DNA of 64,000 bases from Aphis gossypii (taxonomy: Eukaryota > Arthropoda > Insecta > Hemiptera > Aphididae): the NCBI RefSeq assembly GCF_020184175.1, contig NC_065531.1, positions 23,333,213 through 23,397,212 of the forward strand, given 5' to 3'. Under the pieces are notes generated by a model. It had not been told where the DNA came from and did not search any database. It was given only the letters and a program-made list of their open reading frames with translations. Position numbers and translations under genes: made by a program. Below are positions 24,014 through 36,486 of this stretch, piece after piece (position 1 is the first letter of the stretch; each line of letters begins with the position of its first letter).

Positions 24014-26616
24014 ATGTCCGAAGAAGAAGACAAGAGTATATTAAATAATGTCGACAATGCTGTGGCTAATCCACCCAGTAATGAAGGTGATAGTGGCAGT
24101 CAATCAGATAGTTTATTAGTAAACGGTAATGAGAACATTCCTCCATGTCAATTAGACATCGGTCTAGGTACTCATACGGATAGCAGACGTCATGACAATA
24201 CTTTGAATGTAAATGGTGAGTATCCATATTTGTATATTATATATGTACCTCTCATAATATGTTAAATTAGTAACTTGTATGTTAAATTTAAATCGTATTC
24301 AAATTAAAATTGTCATAAAAAATGTATTTTATGAAGTTATTAAATTTACTAGCTAAGAATTTATATATCTTATATCATAGATACTTTAAGTTAATTCACT
24401 TGTTATTTAAAAATATTTTTATAGGTAGTTAAGTGGAATAGTGGCTTATCAATAAATTGTTATTTCATTTTTTATACATACCTTTTATACTTATCATGAT
24501 ACATAACGTGTTAAATCTTGGGTAGGACCTACTTTGAATATAATGTATAATTGAAAATGCACAGTTATTGGAATGTTGCATTGTGATACTGCATTCTTTG
24601 GTCCTTTCACCTTTCACTTAATTTAACTCTAAGTTGACACAATTTTTTCTTATAAATCTTTTATCGTTAATTTATTATCAATAGCCCTCAATGCAAGGTA
24701 GTTTAAAAATGATTAATTTTATTTTTATTAATTGCATATTAAAATTTATATACATTTAGTATACATTAAAACATTAACTTAATCCATCATTTAAAATTTG
24801 AAAATTGTTGAATTCTTAAAAAATATTTGTATTGACTTACTTTATTTTAACTAAAAAATAGAACTATTTTTTCTTTAGTGAAAATTAATATATTTTTTGT
24901 ACTTAATATTAGGTAATCATAAACAATTGAAAAGACTTGTGTTTTGTGTAATCATTGACTATTATTAGTTTTTTAGTTGTATACATTTATAAATAATATA
25001 TTGTGAAACAGGTTATCAGTTTTTCTTTTTAAAGTTGCTTTGTCTCTGTTAAAAATGTAACTATTTATGACAATGCTAATATTAAAAAAAATTATTTTTC
25101 AATAGACTCTGGAGAAGCTACTGCTTGCAGTATCAAGCGTGAAGATAATCTTTTATCATTTAGACATTTTTTATGCAACAATGGACACAATCAAACATCA
25201 AAACCTAAAGTTGAAGTAGTGCCTAGTGTGTCACAACCAGTGAGGCCAGTAACAGAGACATCTACCTTACCAGATTTTGTTCAGGATCATATGAATACTG
25301 ATCAACCTTATGACAGTGGTGATTTAGATTCACGGTCAAATAGTATTGATTTGACACGTGGCATAAATCGACCATCTATGTTTGGCAACCGAAGTAACCG
25401 TACACCTCAGCAATGTGTGGTTATGCCATTAGATCTTCCATTCTCCAATACAACAACACAGCCTCGTGCTACCACACCAACAACAACCAATAGTTTGCCA
25501 GATTTTTTATCCGATGGCCCGATTGGCGTTCCGGTTGTTCATCCAGTCACCAGGAATGAACAGCCAACTGATCGAAACCGTATAAGCATTACTATAAACC
25601 CACAACGTGGTGCTACACCAATAAACCAGAATTATACCAGGTTTCAAAGGTTTTTTTTATTTTGGTATTCATTACCTTCTTTATCTCATTTTATCTGCGA
25701 TTAATTGTATTCATTTAACTTGACTGTTATAATTAATTAGGGTTGCACATTTATTTTGATTTTCTTGGAACATTTGCTTATTATTTTGAGTAATGATCCT
25801 GGTCAGTTACTAAAAAAATACCATTTTCTAAGCTTTCATATCATTTATTATTTGTTAATTGTATAGTTTTTATTAAAATTATACGTTTTTTAGATTTATA
25901 TAATATCAAGTTTATTTAACTCTACTAATCTCAGATAAAATGATCTTAAATTTAAAACAACACTTTGTAACTAAATATTATGTTTTAGACACAATGAAGT
26001 TGTTGATGCTAGGGTGGCTAGGCTAGAAGCAACAGAACAAGACTTAAGAACAACTATATTGAATTTAAATAACATGTTACAGCAAACACTGGTAAGTTAC
26101 TGTTTTTATTTAAATGATAAATTGAATATTAATAAAAAAAAATTTTTTAATCCAAATGTACAACTAACAAAATTCTAAGTTTAAAATTAAATATTCACAC
26201 TTGACACAAATAAAAAATATTTATTGTAAAATCATGCATTATTTTTGTTTATAGATTAGGGCTCAAAGAGCTGAAGATCAAGTGAGATCATTGAGAACCT
26301 TGTTAAGGGCTAGAGAACAAGGCCTTAATCCTGGTAATTTATCAACAATTCCATCGACTATATCAGTTGCTGAACAAATACGTCATGGTACACGGAATGC
26401 CGAGATAATGCTTAAGTGAGTTTTAGTATATAAATGTTTTTATTAATTGTTGGATAAGATTTATAATTTATTCAATTTTCATACAGCTTGTTGAGGGATA
26501 ACTATCAAGACTTGAACAATGTGGCAGCACGTCTCGAGCAACAGGATACCATTCAAACTTCCAATACCCAATTATCAGTTGACCCAAGTGATACAACTGA
26601 TAACAATGTTACATAA
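24014..26616 (+). CDS. Coiled-coil protein, tentatively ENTR1/SDCCAG3-like (endosome-associated trafficking regulator)
   Basis: There are five exons: 24014-24215, 25106-25640 (or 25649), 25989-26091, 26255-26415 and 26487-26616 (TAA 26614-26616). They give 376 aa (379 with the longer exon 2). All junctions are GT-AG and in phase. Exon 2 has two usable donors nine bases apart (CAG|GTTTCA and AAG|GTTTTT), adding or dropping three residues. The first 240 residues are acidic then Ser/Thr/Pro/Asn-rich and probably disordered. They include LLSFRHFL (residues 83-90), which resembles the SFREFL motif of ENTR1. Residues about 247-300 form a coiled coil (VARLEATEQDLRTTILNLNN), followed by AEDQVRSLRTLLRAREQ and a helical tail with VAEQIRHGTRNAEIMLNLLR. 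ENTR1 works in endosomal sorting and cytokinesis. The family call rests on motif order and remembered similarity, so it is tentative. Gene structure is much more certain than name. Confidence 0.72.
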
Positions 26617-27910
26617 CATTCCTGTTATACAATTATATTAGTTGTACATACATAATAATAGAAATTATTTCTTCATTATGTCTTATAAGTACTTGTTTAC
26701 ATTTTGTGCAGATTTGTTGCCAAGACTGGACCTCAATTGTTTTGTTTTCTATATAATTATTATTATTAGTATTATATGTATTGCCATTCAATGCTTTAAG
26801 TTGTTTTCCCATTTTTTATTTAGAACGCAAATATAAAGCAATAGTAACCTTTTTTTTCTACAAATACTTCTACAGACTGTACGTTTCTATGAAACTAAAA
26901 ATTAAGGGACACAAGTATATTCATTCAAAAACAAAATGTGGGATACATTTTTCATGATTGTTAACCAAATACATTGATTTTTAACTAAATAGAACTTAAT
27001 ATCATGTTATCAGTGACATTTTAGTTGTAGATATGATTAACAAAATAAAATATATTTTATTGATAAAAATAGTTTTGTTGTATTAACCTGTGTTAAATTT
27101 TAAAATTGTTATAATTAATTAAAAAATAGTAGTATGATTTCTACTATAAACTATGATCTTATTTAAATTATATTTATTTTTTAATTAATTAGATAGTAAA
27201 TACAAACAATCAATATTATTTCATTATATTTTGAATATTAGCCAATAGAATACAAAAAAAAAAAGAGAAATTTTTGGTTAATATTATAATTATGCAATTA
27301 TGCCTGTTTAAGAATATAAATAAATATTTACACATTAGGTTCAATTAATTTAACAAAATATTAATTGCATATATTGATTTTTTTTTTAGAATATAGTTTA
27401 TATACTGTTTTTAGTTTGTATAATATGCATTACTTCATAAGTATTGACTTTAAAAGCCAAATTTAAAATAATTACACATTATACAAATACTTTCACATGG
27501 ATTATTTAATACCTACAACACTAAATACTGATTTAGATAATTACTTAATAATAGTACGACTAAATTATTAGTTTAGTTTTTTTGGATCTGAGATGTAATT
27601 TGTATGAAATTGGTCTCTTGCTCTCTTACTTACATGGTTGGTGAACTTTATATTAAAATGAATATTTTTCTATTATTCAGAAATAATTGGTTATCACTTT
27701 ATCAGTCTGTCATATATGTATAAGTATATTATATGTATAGTAAATCTTTAAAAATGACTAATGATTAATTACATCATCCACGAATGGAAATGTGACAAGC
27801 ATTTATTAAATGGTTTTAATCAAATATAATACATCTGAAATACTAAAAATGCTTACCTTACAAACATTAAGACGACCGGTGCCAATGCGATTTTGTACAC
27901 AAAAATACAC
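26617..27910. other. 3' UTR of the coiled-coil gene, then AT-rich DNA
   Basis: AATAAA-type words occur near 27042-27055 (ACAAAATAAAATATATTTTA) and could end the transcript. Otherwise nothing was recognised. The frame at 26642-26836 is hydrophobic, AT-biased and within the likely 3' UTR. Confidence 0.45.
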
Positions 27911-27912
27911 TG

Positions 27913-28216
27913 CACGGAAATAGAGATTCTGTTCTGTAGAATCAACCAAATTTGATATTTTTTTTTAACTAATTGAGGGTAATATTTTACAGTCTGTATC
28001 GATCTCCGTTTTTCAATATTTTAATCTCAAACTTTATTATCTGTTTTCAAAAATAATACAATTTTTAGCGAATTTTGTATAAACTATATTTTACTATTAT
28101 TTTGAATAAAATAAAAATCGGAGTTCGATGCAGCCTGTAGAAAGTCTTCTTCTTTCAAATAAAAATATAGTTACTAAAATCCGACAACTCTACAAAGCCT
28201 GAGAATTATTTCCGTG
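27913..28216. mobile_element. Possible MITE with nested inverted repeats
   Basis: The outer ends CACGGAAATAGAGATTCTG and, inverted, CACGGAAATAATTCTCAG are about 300 bp apart. A second, inner inverted pair is formed by CTGTATCGATCTCCGTTTTT (near 27993) and AAAAATCGGAGTTCGATGCAG (near 28112). Such nesting indicates a foldback MITE. No clear target duplication was found. Confidence 0.45.
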
Positions 28217-28810
28217 AAGTCATTTTTTTCGATATAATACACTCTATCAACCCCCTTTAAATAGGTATCGGGTAGTAAATTAGTGTAAAAGTATTATAAA
28301 TAAGGTGGTAACTAAAATACAAAATTTAATAAATTTGAAAATCTGACACTGGGCCCCATAATAAAATATATTAATGGTTTATACTTAAAAATATTAAAAT
28401 ATCAGACTGTAATATTTGTAACACTTTAATTATAACATTTTATACACATATTTTTAACATATAACCAATATAAAAATATTTTTCATAAATCATCATATTT
28501 AATTGATACTTTAGTTTTAACCTAACATCCAGAAAAGATAATTATTAAATAAACACAAGCAAATTGCAGATACAATTAAATTTAAACTTTATATCCTTTG
28601 TGACTTTGATAGTGTAAATTATGTAGTAGGATATAATAATTTAGGTTAGATAGGTCAAGAATATAATTTTATTATTTTTTATTTTTTTTTTTTTATTAGG
28701 ACAAAATATAATGTATGTTAAAATCTCATTAAATTCATAATAGATACTTATGCGTTAGTACAAAATTATATAAATATATAGTAATGCTTTCAAGTTAAAA
28801 TATTTTAATA

Positions 28811-29461
28811 TTAGTAATCAGAATCAGAATCATCAAGAGCAGCTCTCCTTCGATCAAACTGAAAAATACAAATAATAAGCATAATTATGTTAATTATGTA
28901 TTACTAAAATAAGCAATTATAAGAATATTTATGAATCTAGTTAATTTACTTTGACAGTAGTTTTGCGTTCTTGTGACTGCATTTGACTGTTGACTTGTTC
29001 TAACAAACCGATCAGTTCATCTTCTCCCAATTTATTTACAATCTGTCCAGACTGTGCCATTCTGAGTAACATGTTTTCTACCATACGGCCTTTTTCCGGT
29101 TTACCAATCATCAATGTGTTCACTGTATTAACAAAACTCACATTAATATAAATATTTTAATTTAAAATACTAAAATCCTACATCTTGCTCGAGCAGCTTG
29201 GTTTAATACTTGTGTAAGTATTGAGTGTTTCATATCTTCAACCGCCTGACGTTGTTGTTCTGCTTGCTTTTGCTTCTCGGCATTATCACCTTGCGACTAA
29301 ACAAAATCAAAACATTTCCATAAATAAATGTTTAATAATAATAAAAATGAGTTATATTTAATAATTTATCATAGCTCTAGTGATTCACTTACTCCACCGA
29401 GTTCTGATTGTATTTGGGCCATTCTTTTTGACCGCAGGCTTTCCAGTTCTGAATCTTCCAT
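28811..29461 (-). CDS. PDCD5: Programmed cell death protein 5 (PDCD5/TFAR19)
   Basis: There are four exons: 29393-29461, 29182-29296, 28950-29122 and 28811-28858 (stop TAA at 28811-28813). They encode 134 aa, close to the usual 125 or so. All junctions are canonical and in phase. The start ATG (29459-29461) opens MEDSELESLRSKRMAQIQSEL. The core has the family landmarks ILTQVLNQAARARLNTLMIG, KPEKGRMVENMLLRMAQSGQ and the C-terminal TTVKFDRRRAALDDSDSDY with its acidic tail. PDCD5 is a small nuclear and cytosolic helical protein. It is reported to bind the Tip60 acetyltransferase and the CCT chaperonin and to promote apoptosis. It lies downstream of, and convergent with, the coiled-coil gene (about 2.2 kb between stops). 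A CAG acceptor-like site upstream (near 29573) suggests a 5' UTR intron. Confidence 0.95.
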
Positions 29462-29469
29462 CTTAGCTG

Positions 29470-30420
29470 TTGTGTGTCTTGTAACAGATGAACGTCCAAA
29501 CAGCAACAATTGTGTTCAATTGAGCACTTTTATGCAAGACTTCAAATTTTACCTTTTCGAGGTCAGTTGATTAGACTGAAAATAAAAAAATATGTCTAAC
29601 ATGTGAATAAGCATTTGCACGTTAGTTGAGTTGTGTAAAATGCTTTAATGACTTAATGTAACGAAAATCGTACGTCTGAATTATGAATGGATACGGGTCG
29701 AATTTCGAGGTTTGAAAGACGTCGGAATTAAAATGTAAACACGAGGAACGATAACGGTTATCGTACCAAACGCACAGCGTTGCCAATGTAATATTACTCG
29801 TAAAATCACAAAATATTAAAATCGTATTATATTATAATTTATAATATTTATAGACATGACACATGAAATATGGTATCAAGAAGTTTTATAATTTTATTTT
29901 TATTGATACCTGCGTTGATAATGTTAGACAAGGATAATAACTAATAAGTGCTATAATGGTAGTACTTTACCCGGTGATCCGTGACTGGTAGTGTCAATGA
30001 GCTTTTCGTATAGGTACCTATAAAAAATAATTAGAGACATTTCTGCTTACGGCTGTAAAGAAAAATGTATCAGATAGTATTGAATTAATGATGATGAAGA
30101 TATTATTGATATTTTTGGAAATAAAAGTGATTTATTTATACATTTAGACAAAAAACTATGTAGGTATAAATAGGTAAAGGTACTTTCTTTTAAATATATT
30201 TTATCAATTTTTTTTTTAAATAAAAAATATGAGTAATTACTGATTTCTGAGCAACACATTCTGTAAAACTTCAAAATAAACATGTTATTTCTACCCTCCC
30301 CCCCCCCCCAAAAAAAAAAAATTATTGAAGAACTGATCAAAAAGTTCTCTCAGACCCCAAGCAGGGTTTTTTTTGTAGCCCTCCACTTAGCTACTATATA
30401 TATTACATCTTTAGTTATAA
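29470..30420. other. PDCD5 5' region and AT-rich intergenic DNA
   Basis: A moderately GC-richer stretch (29640-29800) holds the palindrome CGATAACGGTTATCG near 29750 and is the likely PDCD5 promoter. A C11 run abuts an A-run at about 30298-30320. No further gene was seen. The frame 30047-30340 on the minus strand is low-complexity. Confidence 0.4.
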
Positions 30421-30422
30421 CT

Positions 30423-30721
30423 ATATCTCACCAAAACATACATGTAAAATGATAGCCAAGTTCAATACTATAATATATGCCCTGGTTGTTGACTTCAACG
30501 ACAAAAGAAGTGAGATCTAAATGGATGCCAAGTTCAATGTTCAGTCCAGAAATTTATTTATAACAACATAACTTATGTTGTTATAAATAAATTTCTGGAC
30601 TGAACATTGAACTTGGCATCCATTTAGATCTCACTTCTTTTGTCGTTGAAGTCAACAACCAGGGCATATATTATAGTATTGAACTTGGCTATCATTTTAC
30701 ATGTATGTTTTGGTGAGATAT
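30423..30721. repeat. 299-bp perfect palindrome (149-bp arms, 1-bp centre)
   Basis: Bases 30423-30571 are the exact reverse complement of 30573-30721, pivoting on C30572. I compared all 149 positions and found no mismatch. Each arm also contains two copies of GCCAAGTTCAAT. The arms do not open with a recognised transposon terminus and I see no flanking duplication. Either this is a very young fold-back insertion or inverted duplication, or it is an assembly or library fold-back artefact. Confidence 0.95.
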
Positions 30722-31083
30722 CATTACTTTTTGTTTGTAAATTATTAATTGCTACTTATTCACGATAACATTTTTTGTTAAATTATTGTATTTTCCTACG
30801 TTTACGGGTTATAATTGTCTTTTTTGTATTATTATTTATATTTTCTTGTACTTGAATTGAATCAATATTTATTGAATCAATCATTTCTTGATTCATTATT
30901 TTGACCGATGATGAGAATATTATCTATGTTTTGGAATATAAATAATATTTATATATATTATTATATGATTATCTAACAATTTTATTTGGTTTTTTTCTTT
31001 TTGTTTATTCTTAGTACTGATAATTTTTCCCCCGAAACGACTTCGTTTCGATCGTCGATAAAAATATTTTACCATGACGTATT

Positions 31084-31280
31084 CTATAAATACAGTTTAT
31101 TACTATATACTATAATTCAGTTACTAACATTAATAATAGGTATTTATTATAAAATATTTTCTGTTTTATACAGAGTATCCTATAAAATACAATTTTTGCT
31201 ATACATATACTATAATTCAGTTACTAACATTAATAATAGGTATTTATTATAAAATATTTTCTGTTGTATACAGAGTATAA
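31084..31280. repeat. Direct duplication, 100-bp period, two copies
   Basis: The block TATAATTCAGTTACTAACAT, then TAATAATAGGTATTTATTAT, then AAAATATTTTCTGTT begins at 31111 and again at 31211. There are very few differences (for example TTTTATAC versus TTGTATAC). The plus frame 30986-31252 is a translation of it. Confidence 0.85.
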
Positions 31281-31847
31281 TACTATAATATATGTAAAGT
31301 TAATATAAAATTATTTTATCTTCTTTTGAGTATATTATTTTTAATTATCATAATTTTATTTACTATAATTTCTACTGATGGGTGGATAATTCATAATTGT
31401 AAGATTAATTATTTAATTATGGCGCGCGGGTCGCTAATTACTTATTATATATTTACTAATTTTACTTTAGAGTAAATTTAATTTCATTATTCATACTAAA
31501 TAGTTAATGCCGCATAGGTGGACATCAGGAAGGGACTTAGCTCCCCCAAATATTTTAATTGACACCCAAAATCGAAACTTAATTCCAAATGTTATTATTA
31601 TTTATTACTATTATTTGTTTTGCATTAACTTAATGTCTTAATTCATATAAACGCTTAATACAAATTAAAAAAACCTTTTTGTAGCCTCTACATAATTATC
31701 AATCATACCTAAATGTAGTTGGTATTAAATTAGTAAAAATTAAATACTTTGGTGTAGGTACATAAAAAAAAAATATAATTTTTTTTCAATAATTAAATTA
31801 ATTAAATTTAATACCTAGTCAATAATAAATTATGTGTTATTTTAGAT

Positions 31848-32404
31848 TCTGAGCGGAGCGATGAATGTACATTGATTTTACAATGTTGTGTTTTTTTTTT
31901 AGATTCTGAACGAAGTGATGAATGTATTGATTTTACAATGATGTGTGTTTTTTTTTTTTTGTGTCTGTGTTTGAAGTATCGATAAAATTTTTTTGGCCTT
32001 ATCAAAATACTTGAAAATTTTATACAAAGTTCCTCATATGTTATTCTTATAGTGATTAAAAAATTATAAGAATACATAGGCACAATTTTTTTTTATCAGC
32101 ATTTGAAGTTCAAATTTTGACGAAAATTGGTCAAAATCATGAATATTTGCAAATTATTTTGTAGTTCAAAATTCATAAAATTGTTTGTATTTATATGTAA
32201 CGTTAAAAAACTCAACACTAAGTTTTCCATAAGTTTTGCTTCAAAAAGCTATAAAGAAAATTTTAAGCGTCATAGGAAAAATGTTTTGGGCGTTTGAGTT
32301 TTAAATTTTTATGAAATCGGAATATTTGTTTCAAAATAGAATATATGACAATATTTAATTATAATATATTCTAGACTGACAAATCATCTCCGTTCAGAAT
32401 CGTT
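31848..32404 (+). repeat. GATTCTGAGCGGAG-ended aphid repeat with duplicated 5' end
   Basis: The left terminus AGATTCTGAGCGGAGCGATG (31847) is followed 53 bp later by a second, AGATTCTGAACGAAGTGATG (31900). The right terminus near 32386-32404 reads, inverted, AACGATTCTGAACGGAGATG. The shared inverted end is CGATTCTGA(G/A)CGGAG. The interior words (AATACTTGAAAATTTTATAC, then AATACATAGGCACAATTTTT) recur at 33205-33440. No protein-coding capacity was seen. Confidence 0.7.
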
Positions 32405-32409
32405 TTTCG

Positions 32410-33445
32410 TATACAATGATACCTATCATTGCATTCAAATTTAATCTACCCTAGTCCGAGGTCCACCCCACCCCCTAATATACAGCAGAGCGGTACCCAC
32501 TTGCCGACTTTTTTTTTTGTGTGTATCAGTGTAGACGAGGACGTGTTGAAATAATGCTTTGATTTTCAACTTCAGTAGCTTTTCCAGCTCGAAAGTGAAT
32601 CTAGTTGGTGTGTTGGGGAGGTCATTTTTTGAAATTCTCAATAGTTTTCAAAGGCACCGGGAAAAACCAAAAAAAATATTAAGGAAAAACGTGAATTTTT
32701 ACGCAAAACCTAACCAAATCGATTTTTTTATATAGTTGTAACTCAAAAACTAATCACTGTAAATATTTAAAATTTTCAACACATGTTTGTATTATCGTTA
32801 TTAATACATGACTAAATTTTCAAAATATTTAAAAATTTTTTGTGTTTATAACTAAGGATTAAAAATACAACTCTAAGTTTTCCATACATTTTCCTTCAAG
32901 TATCTATAGAGAAAACTCAAACCATCATTATAGGAAAAATTGTAAGTGCGTTTGAATTTTAAATTTTTACGAAATATCGTAACGATAACGATTTATCCTC
33001 AAACGATTTTAAATATTTGTAATTATTCAAAAAATATAAGTCGTAGATACTTGAAAATTTCACCAGTCATTTAGATGAGCATTTTCTTTACATGACTTAA
33101 TTTTCAAAATATTTTGACTTTTTTTGAGCTATTTATAGACAACTGAAATTTTCAATTTTTCTGAAAATTTTTTTTGAAGTGTCGATAAAATTGTTTTGTC
33201 CCAATAAAAATACTTGAAAATTTAATACAAAGTTTCTCATAAGTTATTCTTATAGTGATTTAAAAATTATAAGAATACATAGGCACAGTTTTTTTTTATT
33301 AGCATTTGAAGTTCAAATTTTGACAAAAATTCGTTAAAACCATGAATATTTGCAAATTATTTTGTAGGTATAATTCATAAAAATTTTTGTATAAGTAGCT
33401 AAGAGTTGAAAATTCAATACGAGATTTTCCATAAGTTTAGCTTAT
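32410..33445 (+). repeat. Second, longer copy of the same aphid repeat family
   Basis: The interior is shared with the preceding copy: 31976-32170 matches 33180-33370 in direct orientation (for example TTCTTATAGTGATT and CATTTGAAGTTCAAATTTTG). A start-like region with a Pro-rich minus frame (32441-32641) resembles 51860-51910 (AGGCACCGGGAAAAACC compared with ACGCCACGGGAAAAACACC). Confidence 0.55.
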
Positions 33446-33479
33446 ATTGGATTATACTAGCTTGGATTTGACTACCAAA

Positions 33480-33720
33480 AATAATTTAGTTTACTATTTG
33501 TTGGACAGATGGCGCCTCTGTGATTTCATCACCACCTCGTCATATTTCTCTAACCCGATAACTTTTTCAAATTTTCGTCCGTAAGAACCTTCTCCTGGAA
33601 ATTACGACCCAAACAAAAAAAGAATGAGCGAATTCGGTCCAGGCGTTTCGAAGCTAACCCGTAACAAAGATTTCCACTTTGACTTTTATGTATATAGAAT
33701 ATATATATAATATAATATAT
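33480..33720 (+). mobile_element. RTE-like LINE 3' end
   Basis: The stretch AATTTTCGTCCGTAAGAACC, then AAAAAAGAATGAGCGAATTC, then GGTCCAGGCGTTTCGAAGC, ending in a (TATA)n tail, matches the arthropod RTE-type LINE 3' end I know in general form. That form reads 'CGAATTCGGTCCAGCCGTT' followed by a short AT microsatellite. Only the tail is present. Confidence 0.55.
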
Positions 33721-34369
33721 ATGATTATTGAGTATAGATATTAGACTTATTAGAGTGAAATATGCTTTTGCGTACCAATTGCGTTTGTATTCAAATTTGC
33801 CTGGTAATTATTGATCAAATAATTACTGGCTAAAGTAACTGGTTTTAATATATTTTATAATTTTATATTATGTGAATTATAATATTATTATTTACCTATT
33901 AATACTCCCAAAAATTATTTATGTGTTTTTATATTTTTTTATTATATTTATAATTAGGATTTAATTTATTTTGAACAATTGACGATCAAATTTGTTACCA
34001 GTTAGAATAACTATTAATTAATTTATATTATATATTTTTTTAATTATTAAGTATACTTCGTGATGACCAAATGAATTGTTTTAATGTAATTATCCTGTTA
34101 TACTTATGATTATATTCTCCATTCCTCGCGGTGAACAAATATATTATTCTGTAAGCTAACCAAATTATATTGTTCTAAATTGTAATGCCATGCTCAAATT
34201 ATTATTTAAAAAATTATTATTATTCTTAAAACATGCAAAATACTAACATCATAATTACCTTAAACTCAAAATCTTATTACTTTATGTCTTTATGATTTAA
34301 CCACCTATTTTCTTATTATTATTAATATTATTTTATTTTAGTTCTCATTAACTAACCTGTATTAAGCCT
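33721..34369. other. AT-rich intergenic DNA, no gene seen
   Basis: No feature was recognised, apart from a single TACCAATTGCG word near 33775 that is the inverse of the words at 36687-36763. Confidence 0.45.
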
Positions 34370-34377
34370 ATAAGTTT

Positions 34378-35917
34378 GCTGTAGTCAATTTGCACCAAAA
34401 TTGACCCAAAATATTTATAACATGTGTAATTTGCACCAAAATTAAAATCAATTATTTTTTCGATAGTATTTTGATAATATAAACTTACAAGTTTTTATAT
34501 CCTATTATAAATTTAGCTTAGTTTTTATTTATAAAATAGCTGAGCTTATACACATATTGATGTAAGTTTATATAAAATCGTATAATTATGAATATAAAAA
34601 AAATTAGCCAATTAAGAAAATTATATGTAAAATTAAAAATAACAAATGTATACAATAGATGTCGATAAAGATGTCTATAATCCTAATCAGTGTTCGACTT
34701 GGCAAAATTAAAGTAGGGGGACTCTGTAAACTTTTAAAAAAAGAGCGTCCCCATCACTTTTTAAAAATAACTGAGCCTATAATTCTCCCTATTTAAACAT
34801 ATAAAAAATATTTATAAATTATCAATTACAAAAAAAAAATTACTATAAATATTATATTGTGTTTTATAGTTATACCTTTATTACATGTAACAACAAACTT
34901 AAAAGTAACTAAATAAAAAACAATCCATTAACTACTTATTTAAATAGTTCCATAAATTATTATCAATAAACAAATTGTCAAAATTATGATGTTATCTCGT
35001 GCATTTTGATAAAATTGCAGAATAATGCAGCGTGCCAGCATTCTGTACATACTCCTTATAACTATAAGTAGAGGTACGCTTAAATTTCTGATAAATTAGT
35101 TGGGGTACTCCGTCCCCCTGCGCCCCCCCCAAATCGAGCACTGATCCTAATATAACTTTAGCTTAGTTTAAATTTATAAAATAGTTGAGCTTATGCACAT
35201 ATAATTGTCATAATAAATTTATATAAAATCGTATAATTTTGGATATAAAAAAAGTTGGTCAAAAAAAAATATATGTAAGATTAAAGTCGTATTATTATGA
35301 AAATAAAAAAAAGTTAGCTAATTAAAAAAATTATACATAAAATTGATATCGAATAGATAAGTATAAATATAAAAAGTTAGCCAATTAAAAAATTATAAGT
35401 GAAATTAAATAATTATAAAAATGATTATTGTATTCTAAAATATCTTCCCCACGATTACTTTTAATTATCTTAACTTCCATTATTCAAGCAAAAAATATTA
35501 AAAACTGCACTACAAAAATATTACGTTAACTTACGTATTACGACAAAACGTATAGATAGCTTAGTGTTTGATCAAAATAATAAACTGATATACATTATAT
35601 AAATATATAAAACGCGATTATGACAGATAATTGGACGTAAAACGTCAAAATATTACCAGATAAGGCGAAAAATCCAAAAAAATTATTAACGTCATTCGTG
35701 TCCATATATAGTCTCGACATCTACGAAGATACCGAGGAATAATCGAATATTCGATAATCGAACAAATAAATAGGTAATCATTTTGGTACAAATTCGACTA
35801 CTTGTGTGTGGCGCAAATTACATACCCTTATTTTGGTGCAAATTACAAACACTATTTTTGATTACTTGCAGTGGTGCAAATTACATATCTTTAATTTGGT
35901 GCAAATTACAAACTCTC
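34378..35917. mobile_element. Mutator-like non-autonomous element, word GGTGCAAATTAC
   Basis: The 8-bp direct repeat ATAAGTTT lies at 34370-34377 and 35918-35925. The left end has two inverted words (34384-34396 and 34426-34437). The right end has five (35785, 35810, 35835, 35869 and 35898, the first two degenerate). The interior holds related AT-rich tandem segments (TATAAAATCGTATAATT and AGTTAGCCAATTAA at 34500-34640 and 35155-35410), split by an hAT insertion. No transposase is present. Confidence 0.7.
34688..35143. mobile_element. hAT-type MITE nested in the preceding element
   Basis: The ends CAGTGTTCGACTTGGC and, inverted, CAGTGCTCGATTTGGG enclose 456 bp. The flanking duplication ATCCTAAT is exact at 34680-34687 and 35144-35151. 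No coding capacity. Confidence 0.8.
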
Positions 35918-35929
35918 ATAAGTTTCACC

Positions 35930-36486
35930 GGGCGGTAGTAAACTCTCCCGATTTTATGGTAAACTATCCCGATTTTTAAAAATAGTAAACTCTCCCGGGT
36001 CAAAATTATGTTTACCTGAAGTAAATGTGTAAACTCTCCCGGGTCAACTTTATAGTTACCTGTAGGAAGTATGTAAGCTCTCCCGAGTTATTTTAAATGT
36101 TATTGCTACACTACGAGTTGGAAATTTTTACGTATATTTTGTATTTGTAACTTATATTATTATTATTGAATATTTTTAAAAGAAACTTAAATGTATATTG
36201 GATTTTTTGAAATTTTATTTTTTATTGTATTTTGACTATAATATCATGTTCATAGCAGCTAAAGACATTAATTTATATTGTAATTATTATTATATATGAT
36301 TGACTATTTTTAAACGCAACTTAAATATATATGAAATTTATTTTATGATTTTTACTAGACCCGGGAGAGTTTACATATTTCCGTTAGGTAGTACAGAAAT
36401 AAATCCGGGAGAGTTTACACGTTTTTGTCGGGTAGTACTGGAGTAGACCCGGGAGAGTGTACCATCGGGAGAGTTTACAATCGCCC
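35930..36486. mobile_element. Mutator-like non-autonomous element, word GGGAGAGTTTAC
   Basis: The 8-bp direct repeat GTTTCACC lies at 35922-35929 and 36487-36494. The tips are GGGCGGTAGTAAACTCTCCC and, inverted, GGGCGATTGTAAACTCTCCC. There are five inverted words on the left (35938, 35959, 35985, 36029, 36073; two have one change) and four on the right (36363, 36407, 36451, 36467; one has one change). It abuts the previous element, and the two target repeats overlap by four bases. No coding capacity. Confidence 0.82.

Noticed and set aside
29328..29570. 80-residue plus-strand frame
   Set aside because: Antisense of PDCD5 exon 1 and its 5' UTR.
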